Origin: Cruorifilaria tuberocauda
Taxonomy: Eukaryota > Nematoda > Chromadorea > Rhabditida > Onchocercidae
Assembly (NCBI GenBank): GCA_013365365.1
Contig: JABVXU010000010.1
Span: 372,001 to 436,000 of the forward strand
Direction of reading: 5' to 3'
DNA length: 64,000 nucleotides
In this document: positions 38,229 to 49,200 of the stretch, piece by piece
Numbering within the stretch: position 1 is the stretch's first letter
Layout: each line of letters opens with the position of its first letter
The notes under the pieces: generated by a model
Database searches by the model: none
Told to the model about the DNA's origin: nothing
What the model saw: only the letters and a program-made list of their open reading frames with translations
Position numbers and translations under genes: made by a program

Positions 38229-38517
38229 TTATAATGCATTATTATGCGCTCTAATGCCGCTCAAATGTCCTGACTTCACGCGCTGATGTCGTGATTTTGA
38301 CTTCTTTCGTTCACTGAAAAACGAAAATTAATTTTCATTTTTTGTACATTCCATTTGAAAATATTATTAATAAAGTATCACTTGAACTGAAACGGATACA
38401 AATTAATTAGTAAAAAGTATTTTTCACACATTCATTAATTTCAACTGACATTTTGCGCATTCGTGACTTCCTCTGCTTTTTTTTGCGCCTGTGATGTTTC
38501 CTTCGCTTTCTTCTACT
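38229..38517 (-). CDS. two small, extremely basic 3' exons, probably an alternative tail of the kinase
   Basis: Minus-strand exon 38517-38450 (acceptor TTTTCAG, donor GTCAGT) encodes about 22 residues that are mostly Arg, Lys and His. Exon 38313-38229 (acceptor TTTTTCAG) continues in the correct phase as ERKKSKSRHQRVKSGH and then reaches a stop after about 14 more residues. They lie directly downstream of the kinase gene on the same strand. A phase-0 donor (ATG|GTTGAT) inside the last kinase exon at 38812 would join them in frame and replace the ordinary C-terminus. I recall Lys/Arg-rich tails on some nematode Fer-like kinases, which makes this reasonable. It could instead be a separate small basic protein gene whose start I cannot see. 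Confidence 0.45.
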
Positions 38518-38736
38518 CTGAAAATTTTACTTTTAGAAATATTCATTACTTTAGCTTAAAATAAATAAATAACTATAAAATATTTTCCTGATAGATTGCT
38601 TCATCCGAATAATTATTTAACGCTAAAGTTCAGTAACAGATTGCGTTTATAAGAAGAAAGATGACTGTTGTTCTTGTTTCTCGACACGGACACTTTAAAT
38701 ATCGATGAAAACGATAATGGGACGACGGAATAGTCC

Positions 38737-41700
38737 TCAGTTAGGAGAAAGCAAAATTTCTGGAAATAATACATGAGAAATGAAACTTTGGAGAGGATCA
38801 CTCGAATCAACCATTTCATCTTTTAAACCACTTCTCTGTGTAGAATGTGCGTATGATTCTTGTCGAATATCTGAATCATCCGAATATCTTTGATCTATAA
38901 TATCTTCTAGTTGTTTTACCACCTGTAATTCGTCTATTGAAGGTTCAGTAATGTAAAGAATTTAATTTGAAACTTTAATAATCAGGATAGTTGAAATGGA
39001 TAATTTTCAAAGATTAATAAATAATATAGCGTTGAAATAAAATTATAAAAGAAATAGGAGATAGAAAAGATATATCTGATTGACTTGATATTCTGAAAAT
39101 TTTGAGTAAGAGAAGTTAGTTATATTATAAGTTTGGTATTATTGGGATCATAGCTATATCTTCCAAAAATAAAGGGACTTGAAATCTTTTGATTATCCAC
39201 GGAGATGAAGAGGTACGAAAATAATTGGATTAACCTTTGACATATTGTATCGATTATCCGGATTTTGCTCCCAACATGCCTCCATTAATTGAAATACTAA
39301 ATCGGGACATCCTGCCGGTTTTTTCAAACGTTCACCACATGAAATCTACGAAAGAAGAGAAAAAGAAATGAAAGACAAATCTTCACATTACTGAATTCTC
39401 TCAGTCGTATCTGAGTCAGAAGAAATTCCTCTTCGCATTTTCATAAAACAAAGCGAACCATTCGTTTCACTTCCATACTTGTCATCCCTTTGTACGGTTC
39501 TTCGCCATCCGAGAAAATTTCCCATAGCAAAATACTGAAGGAGAAGACATCCGTTTTAGGTGTGTATTGATATGTTACAATACTTTCCGGTGCTGTCCAC
39601 TTCAGTGGTATCTTTTTGTTCCCTTTCGACATCGCATAAAAGTCGCCATGTCTCGACATCCCGAAATCACTGATTTTAGCTATCCGATTTTCCGTGTACA
39701 ATACGTTACGAGCCGCAATATCACGATGAATGATTTTTTGCGAATGGATATATTCAAGACCTCGGGCTGATCCCAGTGACATATTTTCAATTTTTTCATT
39801 CTCATTGATATTCCCTTTTCTAGAGTCCAATACATCCACTAAACAACCACCGTTTATCTGAAAAGTTCGATAAATTCATGATCAAACTTTTTTATCGTCT
39901 TCCATTTACCTATTTGTTAGCAATTCATCATTTGGGCATTTCAAGATTTAACTATGAAATTCTTATAGAAATGATACTGTTAATTCAATCAGACCATTTC
40001 AATGATAATCATCAATGGTTCGCGGCAAACCGCAACTCCATGAATTTTTACAACATTTTCATGATCAAAATATCGCATTATTCGTGCTTCATGCATCATT
40101 TCTCGTGTTTTTTCTTTAGCCTGTTGTATATGCTTCTTATCTTTTATTGTTTTTGCCTAAAAATACATAATACTAAGTTAGGAATTTTGTTTGTTTAAAA
40201 TGAGATATCAAATAATTTGCCTACCGTTATAGATTAATAATAAAGCTTAAAATTTTAAGATCTCAGCATGATATAAATTTTCATAAGTTCAAATCATGAC
40301 AGAAATGTTAGTCATCTTTGGTCGTTTTTCATTTCATCCGCCGACCAAAACGTTACTCTCAGCATTATAGAATTCATAACGTGAAAAATTTATAGAAAAT
40401 TCTAAACAATTACAATTTTAACAGCCACAGGTAATTTTTTGCCGTTAATTATTGCTTCACCTGCTCGAACTTCACCAAATTGTCCTTCTCCAAGCGTTTC
40501 TTTTAGTATAACATCTTCATGTAAAAATTCCCACGATTGTCGTACTATTGGACGAATTAATTGAGATGTTTTTATCTGAGTAATTGGAAAAGTATATTTA
40601 ATTGTTTAATTTATCATAACAATGATTTTTGTTGTCTTGAAAACAATTTTCAACTTTTCAGTATTATCACTTATCTTTTATAAAATTCATGATGTTTGAC
40701 ATAGACAAAAAGAATCCGGAATTTAAAGCTTTCGTTCTGTTTTCAAAATTTTCAAAAATTCATTCGCATATCTCCTTTGACAATGTATTACTATAATTGT
40801 AGCATAATTCACAATATTTTCATTTCCTATTCACACCGCGAAATCGCAGGAAGATTTGATATGATATACCTCAGGATTTACTGGCTTCTTGCTAGAGAGA
40901 TATGCATCAATAAGCTCTTTGGGAGAATTGAATTTATGTTCCTGAGTTGTTAGCCATTCAGTTTTGCCATCTTTCCCTTTCATCCTATGTACTACTACAT
41001 GTCTAATCTGTAATTTATTTAAAATTAAAATTAAATTTTTACGATTGACTCATGACTCATACCAGAGTGATAGCTTATAAAAATCATTCATTATAATCAT
41101 GATTTTATACTACGATCATTTGAAAATTTTCAACATTAATTTAATTGAGTATATCAGATTCGTCACTCAAATTGCAAAGAAGAAATGGTTGTTTAGACAT
41201 ACCGAAGCTGGCGAATCTTCGTCGGAAACACGCACTGATAAAATAAGTTCACATGGATCCCCTGGCTTCAACTGAGTGATTCGAATCAGGAAATCTCCCA
41301 CCTACAACACGTTATATGAGTGAGTTCAGTGCTTTTTATGGTTTGCTTTATTTAATTTGCATGCGTTTTCCCTGCTACAGTTAAATGAATTACAAGCAGT
41401 CTTGTAATTCCCACTTTCAAATGCAATCAGGGAGAGATTGCTGACAGTTACCCTATTGAAGTTAAAAATTGAAGATGAAAGCGAGGAATTGAATCAATTT
41501 ATGTAGCAAAATTAATCAGCAATTGACTTTAAGTTACATTATGATCTTTTTAGTTAAGAGAATAGAAATGGAAAAGGTCAAAGGGACATTTCTTTATTTG
41601 TTTTCATTTAAACTGACACCTGCTTTAACAAACATGAGAGATCTTCGCGAGGAAGAAATCCATGGTAATACAATTCATCCGGTACGTTTTTCAGCAAATC

Positions 41701-41748
41701 ATCAGGAATAGAACTTTTGCTTCCTTCTTCTTGCTGAGAACTCGTCAT
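38737..41748 (-). CDS. non-receptor tyrosine kinase, SH2 + kinase, Fer/SPE-8 type
   Basis: A cytoplasmic tyrosine kinase of the compact class greatly expanded in nematodes, several of which act in sperm. Minus-strand exons: 41748-41620, 41301-41203, 41007-40870, 40575-40414, 40156-39995, 39857-39459, 39345-39235 and 38922-38737; 461 residues. The SH2 domain covers roughly residues 20-115, with YYHGFLPRED, FLIR (phosphotyrosine-binding Arg) and IRHVVVHR. The kinase domain runs from about 135 to 400, with glycine loop GEGQFGEV, VAVK lysine, an HEARIM helix-C Glu, HRDIAARN, DFGMSR, APES and a CWEQNPDNRYNM end. There is no F-BAR domain, as in the worm-specific subgroup. The kinase looks catalytically complete. 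A TAACAG acceptor eight bases before the ATG suggests trans-splicing; an in-frame upstream ATG at 41835 is the alternative start. Intron 6 starts GTTCGC. Individual ortholog not assigned. Confidence 0.9.
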
Positions 41749-41756
41749 CCCACCTA

Positions 41757-42990
41757 CTGTTAGATTAAAATTAAAAATTTTCCTGAAGTGAAGCAATGCT
41801 GCAGCATGAACTAATCTATTTTTAATTATTTTCACAAAAACACAAAACCCACAGTGACCAAACCATTCAGTTAGAGGAAATGAAAATTTTATTTTTGAAT
41901 AGAGAAGATGTTGGAGAAACAGACACTCACAACTGAATTATAAAAGGAAATGACATTTCAGCCAATATTTTTCTCCTTTAATTACTCCTTCATCTAACGT
42001 CATTTTCCATTATGCAAAAATTTCACCAAATTTTTCGAGAAAAGTGATTTTCAGCATTTTTCCTCTTACTGTTAATTTTTTTTGCTGTAAAGTGCGGCAG
42101 GTTATTCCCATAAAAACTTTACTTAAATAAATTTATCAGTTCAAAAAATTTTGCTACGAGGAAAAGTTCATTCGTTAAATATCTGCGCAATCATTACGCA
42201 ATCATTCACCACCTGCGACGGATAATGATTCAATTTTAGTTAAATCATTTCAATGAAAAATATGGGGCCTTGTTAAGAACTCAAATTAAATACTAGTTTT
42301 TCGTCTCTTTTTGCAGGTTGAATCTTTCAGCATTCGGAATTAAAACTCTTTATAGAACGAAATTTTGAAGTATCCGTTAGGTAAAAGGCGAAGAGAAGAA
42401 TGAATATGGCCGTATATGATAATTATCAAAATCATTGTCAGCAGTCTTTATCAAGCTCTTATTTCATTTGCTTTCAATGGATAATTAAACTCGAGAAACT
42501 TTTTCCTTCATGGTTTAACATATTAATTATCATTGCAATAATACTTCTTAATCATTCAGGTTTTATAATTCTGGAATCCTTTAAAATGCGAAAGTGTGAC
42601 ATTTTACATTTTATCATCAGTGTTTGTTTCAAATGAAAAAGATTAGAATACTAAATTTGTGCTTCCATCGTTCTATTTTTAAAAAGCGAAGATAAGTGAA
42701 TTACTAAAGAAGAATTTTTATTCCTCTTTTTGAATTAACAAATAATTTACACTGAAAAATTTGGACAGTATTAGTCGAAACAACTCAAAATATTCCAAAT
42801 CTAAATCTATTAAGTTTAGTGTAATTATGGACGAATGAATGCGATCGAACTGAGCTGAGATCAAACAAATCAGTCCTACTTCACTCTCACACAAAAGGAC
42901 TTTTGCGCATGAATCGATTTTTCAACACAAAGACAAATTACATGGCAGTTCAAGTGAGAATCGAAGCGGTTTTTTCTGCTTATCCAGTGC
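41757..42990. other. intergenic spacer
   Basis: Between the kinase start and the candidate membrane-protein gene. AT-rich; the plus-strand frame at 42400-42636 has no splice support or resemblance to a known family. The kinase promoter should lie at the left end. Nothing else recognised. Confidence 0.4.
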
Positions 42991-42999
42991 TTTTATTTT

Positions 43000-44160
43000 G
43001 CTTGTTTAGTTTCATCGTTTGTCAGTGGTGACTGAACCGGCTTCTCGTAGGAGGTTGTTCTACAGCAGCATCCAGTTTGCAGAAACTGGTTGTGATCCTC
43101 CTTTACATAACGGTTTCGTGTTTTCCTCGATAACTGGTTTAACTCCACCATGCTTGCTTTCATCGTATTTTCTTGGCAACGGCTCGTGATACTGTTTTCT
43201 GTTTTCGAAATTGCGGTAAGTAAGAACGATAAGCTGTTGCAAAGTATATTAATACCATTATCAGTATCCATCCAAAGATGCTTGCAAACAACACTAATAT
43301 CCATATTGTTTCAGTCAATAATATTAAACAATTGATATTTTCAATTAATTATTCGATATTTTTCTTGATCGATTATATAGCAAAACGCAACTGATCTCTA
43401 GCAAATGTATTTGAATTAAATTTCTACTTGAACAGTCTCAATTTCACATTTTTTTGAACTGACCGATAGTGCTGCATATGGATAAATGACCAGCATAATG
43501 GACCTTGTGACCTGCTATATTGTTGATTTGAAAGTGCTTAATAAAATGGATAAAACTATGATTATTTCCAAACCAACAAGTACAGCCGTCAGTAAATGTT
43601 TCATAAACTTTTGTATTACCAGTATATTCATACTAATGATTATGGCGCAAGCGGAACAAGCTGTTGCAAATGTTTTGCAATGAAATTTAAATATTAAATG
43701 CTTCCGATATAAGATCTAAATCAGTTTTGGAATAATTTTTATATTAAGTCTGTAGGTCAATATCAAGAGATGATTGAAAAACTTGATTTCGAATTTCTTG
43801 CAATTTAAACAATAAAGATTTCCGGCTTCACCAAATATATCTTTTACAAATTTAACCCTTAGTAAAAATTTAAACTCCAATGTTCCTCGAAATTTTACAA
43901 TAAATATAACGAATAACACAAGCAAAATGATAAGAAAAAATGGTGGAATCCAAGAACTAATTTTTTTCTTCAAAATTTGCTATCAAAAAAAAGAAATAAA
44001 TTTCAAATTTTAATAAATCCTTTTTATCAGTTACGAAATATATTACATACCATGCGGTGACTTTCGCGATTCCGTTTCCTCCAAATTTTAATTGGGGAAA
44101 CATCTCGGCGCAAACAACTAAATGAGTTATTTTAATCGCAATTTCGACGAACTTACGTCA
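43000..44160 (-). CDS. candidate four-pass membrane protein (exon structure unresolved)
   Basis: On the minus strand three blocks in order encode four strongly hydrophobic segments. The block at 43979-43832 gives one (ISSWIPPFFLIILLVLF) after a lysine cluster. The block from 43660 to about 43510 gives two (CSACAIIISMNILVI and LLTAVLVGLEIIIVLSILL). The block near 43310-43080 gives the fourth (IWILVLFASIFGWILI) followed by a charged tail with YHEPLPRKYDESKHGG. An upstream basic block at about 44155-44048 could supply the cytoplasmic N-terminus. Donors and acceptors exist at several ends (GATAG, CAACAG acceptors; GTGAAG donor), but I could not join blocks 2 and 3 in phase, and the tail needs a frame jump within the fourth segment. 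Topology resembles nematode claudin/Clc-like proteins, and GNLYCLNC after the first segment loosely recalls their first-loop motif. Function not assignable; a decayed gene is possible. Confidence 0.4.
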
Positions 44161-46190
44161 ATCTAATAATATTTCCTTTTCAAAAACTCAATCGAAAAGA
44201 ATGTTTCAGTCAGGGCTCACTTACAGATACAATCGCAAAATTTTCTATGATACCTGTAAGGCATTCTCTACACTTTATTAATTTAGCAAAAATTCTTGAA
44301 TAAATTATTGATTGCGAACTCTTTTTTTCATTTCCCATTTCCAATCTGTTTGGCTCAAGAATCTTGAAGAGCTCAACTTCAATTTTCAAATTTCACTTCT
44401 TCAGTGAGGTCAAACCAAAAAAAGAAACTCTTTTTCTTTCAACAGTTAAAAAAATTACAGTCAAATTTTCATATGTTGCTTAATATGCAGTATTTAATCT
44501 CGAAAAGTTTAAGGAAATTATTTTGGTTTGATCTTAAAGCTATCGTTCAAACTAAAAGAAAATAAACTTTGTTTATTAACAACGAAGATAGCTATCAATA
44601 ACTTTAAAAGTTCAGAGATATATTTACTTTGAATAGATTTATTAAATGCTTTTTAGAGCTTTAATAAGCTGAGAAATTTCAAAGCAAATAAGTTTCTTAA
44701 ATGATCAAAAAGCTTGCTAGAAGTGGAATTGCTTAATTCTTGATATCTGTCAGACAAACCTTCTCCGCTGCCATATCTTCCGGACCGCTAACCCCTCTCA
44801 ATTGTATTAAATCATTTTGTGAATTAACTTACAACCACACGATATCTAGTCGATTACTTCCATTGCAAATGCCATTCTGTCTGCTGCTACTTATAACTTC
44901 CAGTTCCTTGAAAACTTCCAAGGAATGAATTTGCGGTAAAACTACCAATTTTATAACAGTAAATTTCACAGATAATCCTCTGAAACAATCCAATTTCCTG
45001 GTGACATCATTCGGGCTATAGCATTAGCAAAAGTGTGCTATTCAATTGAATTTGTGATCTTGGCAGGAAAACACGTGATTCGATAAGGGGTTACGGTAGT
45101 TTGAGACTTGTGGGTGACGGGCGGGGTAAGTGGGGTAATTCCGGGAGTAGGTTTCTGGAAAGATTCTAGATATATTTAGGGTGATTGAGCAAGCATTCCT
45201 TCATCATTTCCCTTTTCACTGTATCAGAATGGAGGAGCAGAAGGCTAAGATAATCTGAATAGTATGTTCACCTATGACCTTGTGGATTCGTATTTCCAAA
45301 TCTCTTTTTCTCTTGCTCTCAGGCTGTCAAATGAATTGTCAACGGGTTGTTGACGTTCTTTATTATTATTAACCTGTCATTCCATATATTCAGTCTTCCT
45401 TCCTATCCTTCTCTTACCCTTCCACTTGCAATCGTTAGGAAGTAGTTCTAACAGCTATCCCAATAAGTGTCTACCTGCCGCTCTTCCAACTTTCTGTTAA
45501 TTGTGGAAAGTTCCAATGAATGTAAAACTACTGCTTAGCTTAAAAATTTGATGAAAGGAAATGAGTGGGGGAAAGAGAGGAATGTGAAAGGATGAAAGAA
45601 AGGAAATAGGGTAACATATACGGAGAGTTTTGGTTACGGGATCATATTGTGAGCGCTGTTCTTAATTATCAAATGCCTAAAAGATCGAGTTGGAGTGCAA
45701 TATTACAGAAGCTGGATATTTTGGTAATGCAACATAATCAATAAACTAGTATATATGCTAAATGTAGGCGATGTTTTAAATATAATTTTTTCAGAATAAA
45801 AAATTTCGTTCTCTTCTTGCTTCATGTTCATCATATATTAAAACACTGTTAACATTATTTCAATTCAATTCTTATATGTAAGTTGAAAAATCACTTTCAG
45901 AAATTGTTTGCAAAGAATTGGCGTTGTTTTTAACGGGAAGATTGACAAACGGCACCCTTGAGGAAGTTTTGTCTCGAGCAGTGACAGGATTGAATTGCAT
46001 CAGAGATTGTTCACTTATCTGAGGTAGCGTTTTCCCTGAAAAAGTGCTTGTTTCTGTGTATATATTACCTTGAAAAAGGAATATTGAAGAGCTCTAGGAC
46101 TTCTTCATCCAGGATAGATCATTCAACAGATCAAAAAAAGAAAAACTGTATCTGTAATGTTTTCATAATAATTAGCTATTCCTGTTTGCA
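44161..46190. other. intergenic region between divergent genes, with a G-rich element
   Basis: About 2 kb upstream of the KH-domain gene and of the candidate membrane-protein gene, transcribed in opposite directions. No supported exon. A four-run G tract at 45112-45135 stands out in this AT-rich DNA and is listed separately. The right end closes with GTTTGCAG at about 46183-46190, a probable acceptor for the next gene. Confidence 0.45.
45112..45135 (+). promoter_or_regulatory. potential G-quadruplex motif
   Basis: Four runs of three to four G with loops TGAC, C and TAAGT, followed by another GGG at 45143 and preceded by GGGG at 45097. The pattern satisfies the usual G3+N1-7 rule four times. 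It lies about 1.1 kb upstream of the KH gene start on its coding strand. Role not known. Confidence 0.6.
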
Positions 46191-46191
46191 G
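46183..46191 (+). promoter_or_regulatory. probable leader splice acceptor of the KH gene
   Basis: CCTGTTTGCAG ends at 46190, followed by 59 bases of untranslated sequence up to the ATG at 46250. It may accept a spliced leader or close a cis intron in the 5' UTR; no donor was identified upstream. Confidence 0.4.
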
Positions 46192-46249
46192 TAGATAGCA
46201 GCGATTAGACTGTGAAAGTTAAGAAAAAAGTGAGACATATTAAAAAGAA

Positions 46250-49200
46250 ATGGAGCATTTTACGAATCGATCCGCTCAAGCGCAACAGCATGTATACACT
46301 ACAACGCCCTACAATCTATATCCAAATCAACCACCATATATTGCAGGTTTGTCTTAATTTCTATATCTCCTGCAATACAGTTTGCTTTTAATAAAATAGT
46401 TGCTGAGACTTTCTGAAACATTAGATTTGTTTTTGAATCAGGTTCGAATTTTCTTGATGATAATGTTTCCATTTAAAAAAGGCGTATGACCGATTTTGCT
46501 TGATGCATTGTTGCGGATGTAAAATAACGTCAGTGAGGATTTCAGAATAAAGTATCCATTAAAATGAAAAATTTAGAGCTGAGTCATTGACCATTATATG
46601 GTTATTAGGATTTAATGAAACTTTCTACGTTGGAAGTTATCACCTGTATTGTATCCGTATTTTATTTTGTAATCTGATTCATAAAGTTGTCAAAAGTTGC
46701 TAGAAATGTGACGGTGATGTTCTTATTATGTACTTCATCGTTAAATGTATTTGCATAAACCGGTTTCTGTCTTAAGTTTTTTTTCATCAATAGAGATTGC
46801 TAAAATTAATATATGATGTTTCCAAGAATGGAATAACCTTTAAGTGAGGATCGAGCTGATGTCTTAGAAATAGTAGAAATCAGCATTAAGCAGCTTCTGA
46901 ATGATGTTTAAAATACAAGTTACAGATGCTTTGTAGCGATATTTCATCAAAAATTTATGCAAAAAATCACGTTAATGAGTGCGCTTTAGTAGAAAAGCTA
47001 CACGTATATGCGCGTATGTACAGTCCATTCATCCAGATGCATTTAGAGATTTTACATTTTGCTGCAGTTTCTTTCACTCCTTTTAAGCTGTTGTTGCACT
47101 ATTCATGATTTCTTAGTTTGCTGTATTTTCAATCTTATTTTTTATTGGCACCAACATTCAGTTTTAGAAATTCTTTACAAAAGTCTTAATATTCATTATC
47201 GATTAATTTTTTCAACTCAAGATGCTTAAAATTTGGATTGTTCTTTGCCCTTTTTTACCCAATAGCTGACTTTTAGAGACTTCTTTGTCGATCTTTCCAC
47301 GGAAATACCTGTTCCACTGGAGCCAGTTCTTAAGAAAAATTTATTTTCACAAAATTTACACTATAGCATGTTGCAATGTGAAATTATATTTAGCGCTGCA
47401 AATTAAAATTTTTTAAACATCACTACTGGTGCCGCTATTGAATTTATATTTCCAATAATTTCTTGATACGATTGATTTATCATTTCAGTTAGTTATGATA
47501 TACTTGCGAAAACTTTTTGGTACTAAAGCTAAACAAAAAAGCAAAATAAAAAAAGTCAACAGTTAGAAGTGAAACATTTGTAGTTAAGTTCGGGAAACTT
47601 CTAAATAGATACTAAAGCTTTCTTACAATGCATATTTATTGATATAACCTTTTTCACACTCTTTCGAGAAACTACAATTTTAATCTTATCTTTTGCGTGA
47701 TAAAAGTTTATTTCTTAGCACTTCATAATTAACGTGAACCTTGCTTCGATCTTTCAGTTCTATGCCTATGACATCTGCTTCAGTTTTTCTATGTTTCATT
47801 ACAGAGCAACTTAACTTTCTATCATTTTTACGTTTTTCCTAATATTTTTCAATTCTTTTTTGAGATATGATAATTTTCAATGATAGGCATTTTTGTTATC
47901 GTTCAGAGGGAAGAAAGTTTTTTTACTTCGCTTTTTCCTGTTTGAGTTCTTTTTTATTATGCTTTTATAAGCAATATAAAAAGCAATGCTTTTGAAGACA
48001 AAATTTTTGTTTTTGTTTCTTAACATGATTAGGAAAGCAAATGATAAACAAGAGCAACAATAGCGGAAGCAACAGTATTAGGATAAATGGTTATATATAA
48101 ACTGAGTACTCTTCTTTTATTGTAGTCATTTTTATCACTATTTCGGGGACACAATCACATAAGTTTAAAATAATTAAAAAATTTTCCTTTTTATGACGTT
48201 TTATTCATTTATAATTTTAATATTTACTGCATTTCGTACCTTTTATGTTTTTCTGATTCAGAATATTGAAGAAAAATAAAGAAATCTGGTTCCATAAAAT
48301 TTTCATTCTAAAATATAATTAGTGTCTTTTCTGTTGGCAAAAATAACGTCAGCATGATAATAAATTGAGGTAAAGCAAAGGAGGGAATATGCCATGCAAT
48401 ATGCGAATGAGGTAGAAAGGCTGACCCAGCTGTATATGCTTCATTTTGGCCAACATTTCTCAGAGTTAGACGGCTAATTTTGTTGTCAGAACTACTATTC
48501 ATGCCAATTTTGATTATTTGGAGTTGTCCTTGAAGTTATTATGAGATTCTTGCTTTGCTCTTTTCAGGTTATCAAACCGTTCCTCAACATCATCCCGTGA
48601 CATTTCAGCAAGGTCCGAGTCACTATTCTCGTCCATCTATTGGCGCTGGACGTAAGTTTAGGCTTTTTTTTTAGAAATTTAATGAATACATCTGACAAGT
48701 GATCAGTCCTTATAAAAAAGCTCAATATTTTTCAGCATTAGGAGCTAGTAATTTTATTCATTTTCTCTCTTTATAGTCTGAATATGGGTTATTACTTTTC
48801 GAAGATTATTCATTGCCTTGCAATGAGGATTTATTTATGATGCATTCCTTTATTCATAGCAGTTATATTTTACAATTAGACAGACGTTAATGAAATGTTT
48901 GCAGAGGTAGCAAATAATGTACAGCAGCGGCAGAGTGGTCATGATGTTGGTGGAAATAGTATAAATCGTGCTAGTGGTGTACATCAGGGGAATGTGCCGT
49001 CGGGAAGTATCACGCATCAGGCCATGCATCAATCAGGAACTGTTTCTGCTGATGGATCGCATAGTATTGCTCAAGGCATTACACCGTTGGCAGCTTCACT
49101 TACAGCGCATCATTGTATGCCTTCGTCTCAGGTTGTTATTTGTTTCTGAAGTTCGGAGTTCTGTACCCGTAGTGGAGAACAGGGAATGACTAAGAAAGAA

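Noticed and set aside
45095..45125. Resemblance of a GGTTACGGTAGTTTGAG segment to the nematode SL1 leader
   Set aside because: Several positions differ from the 22-nt SL1 sequence, and no donor or Sm-site arrangement of an SL RNA follows.
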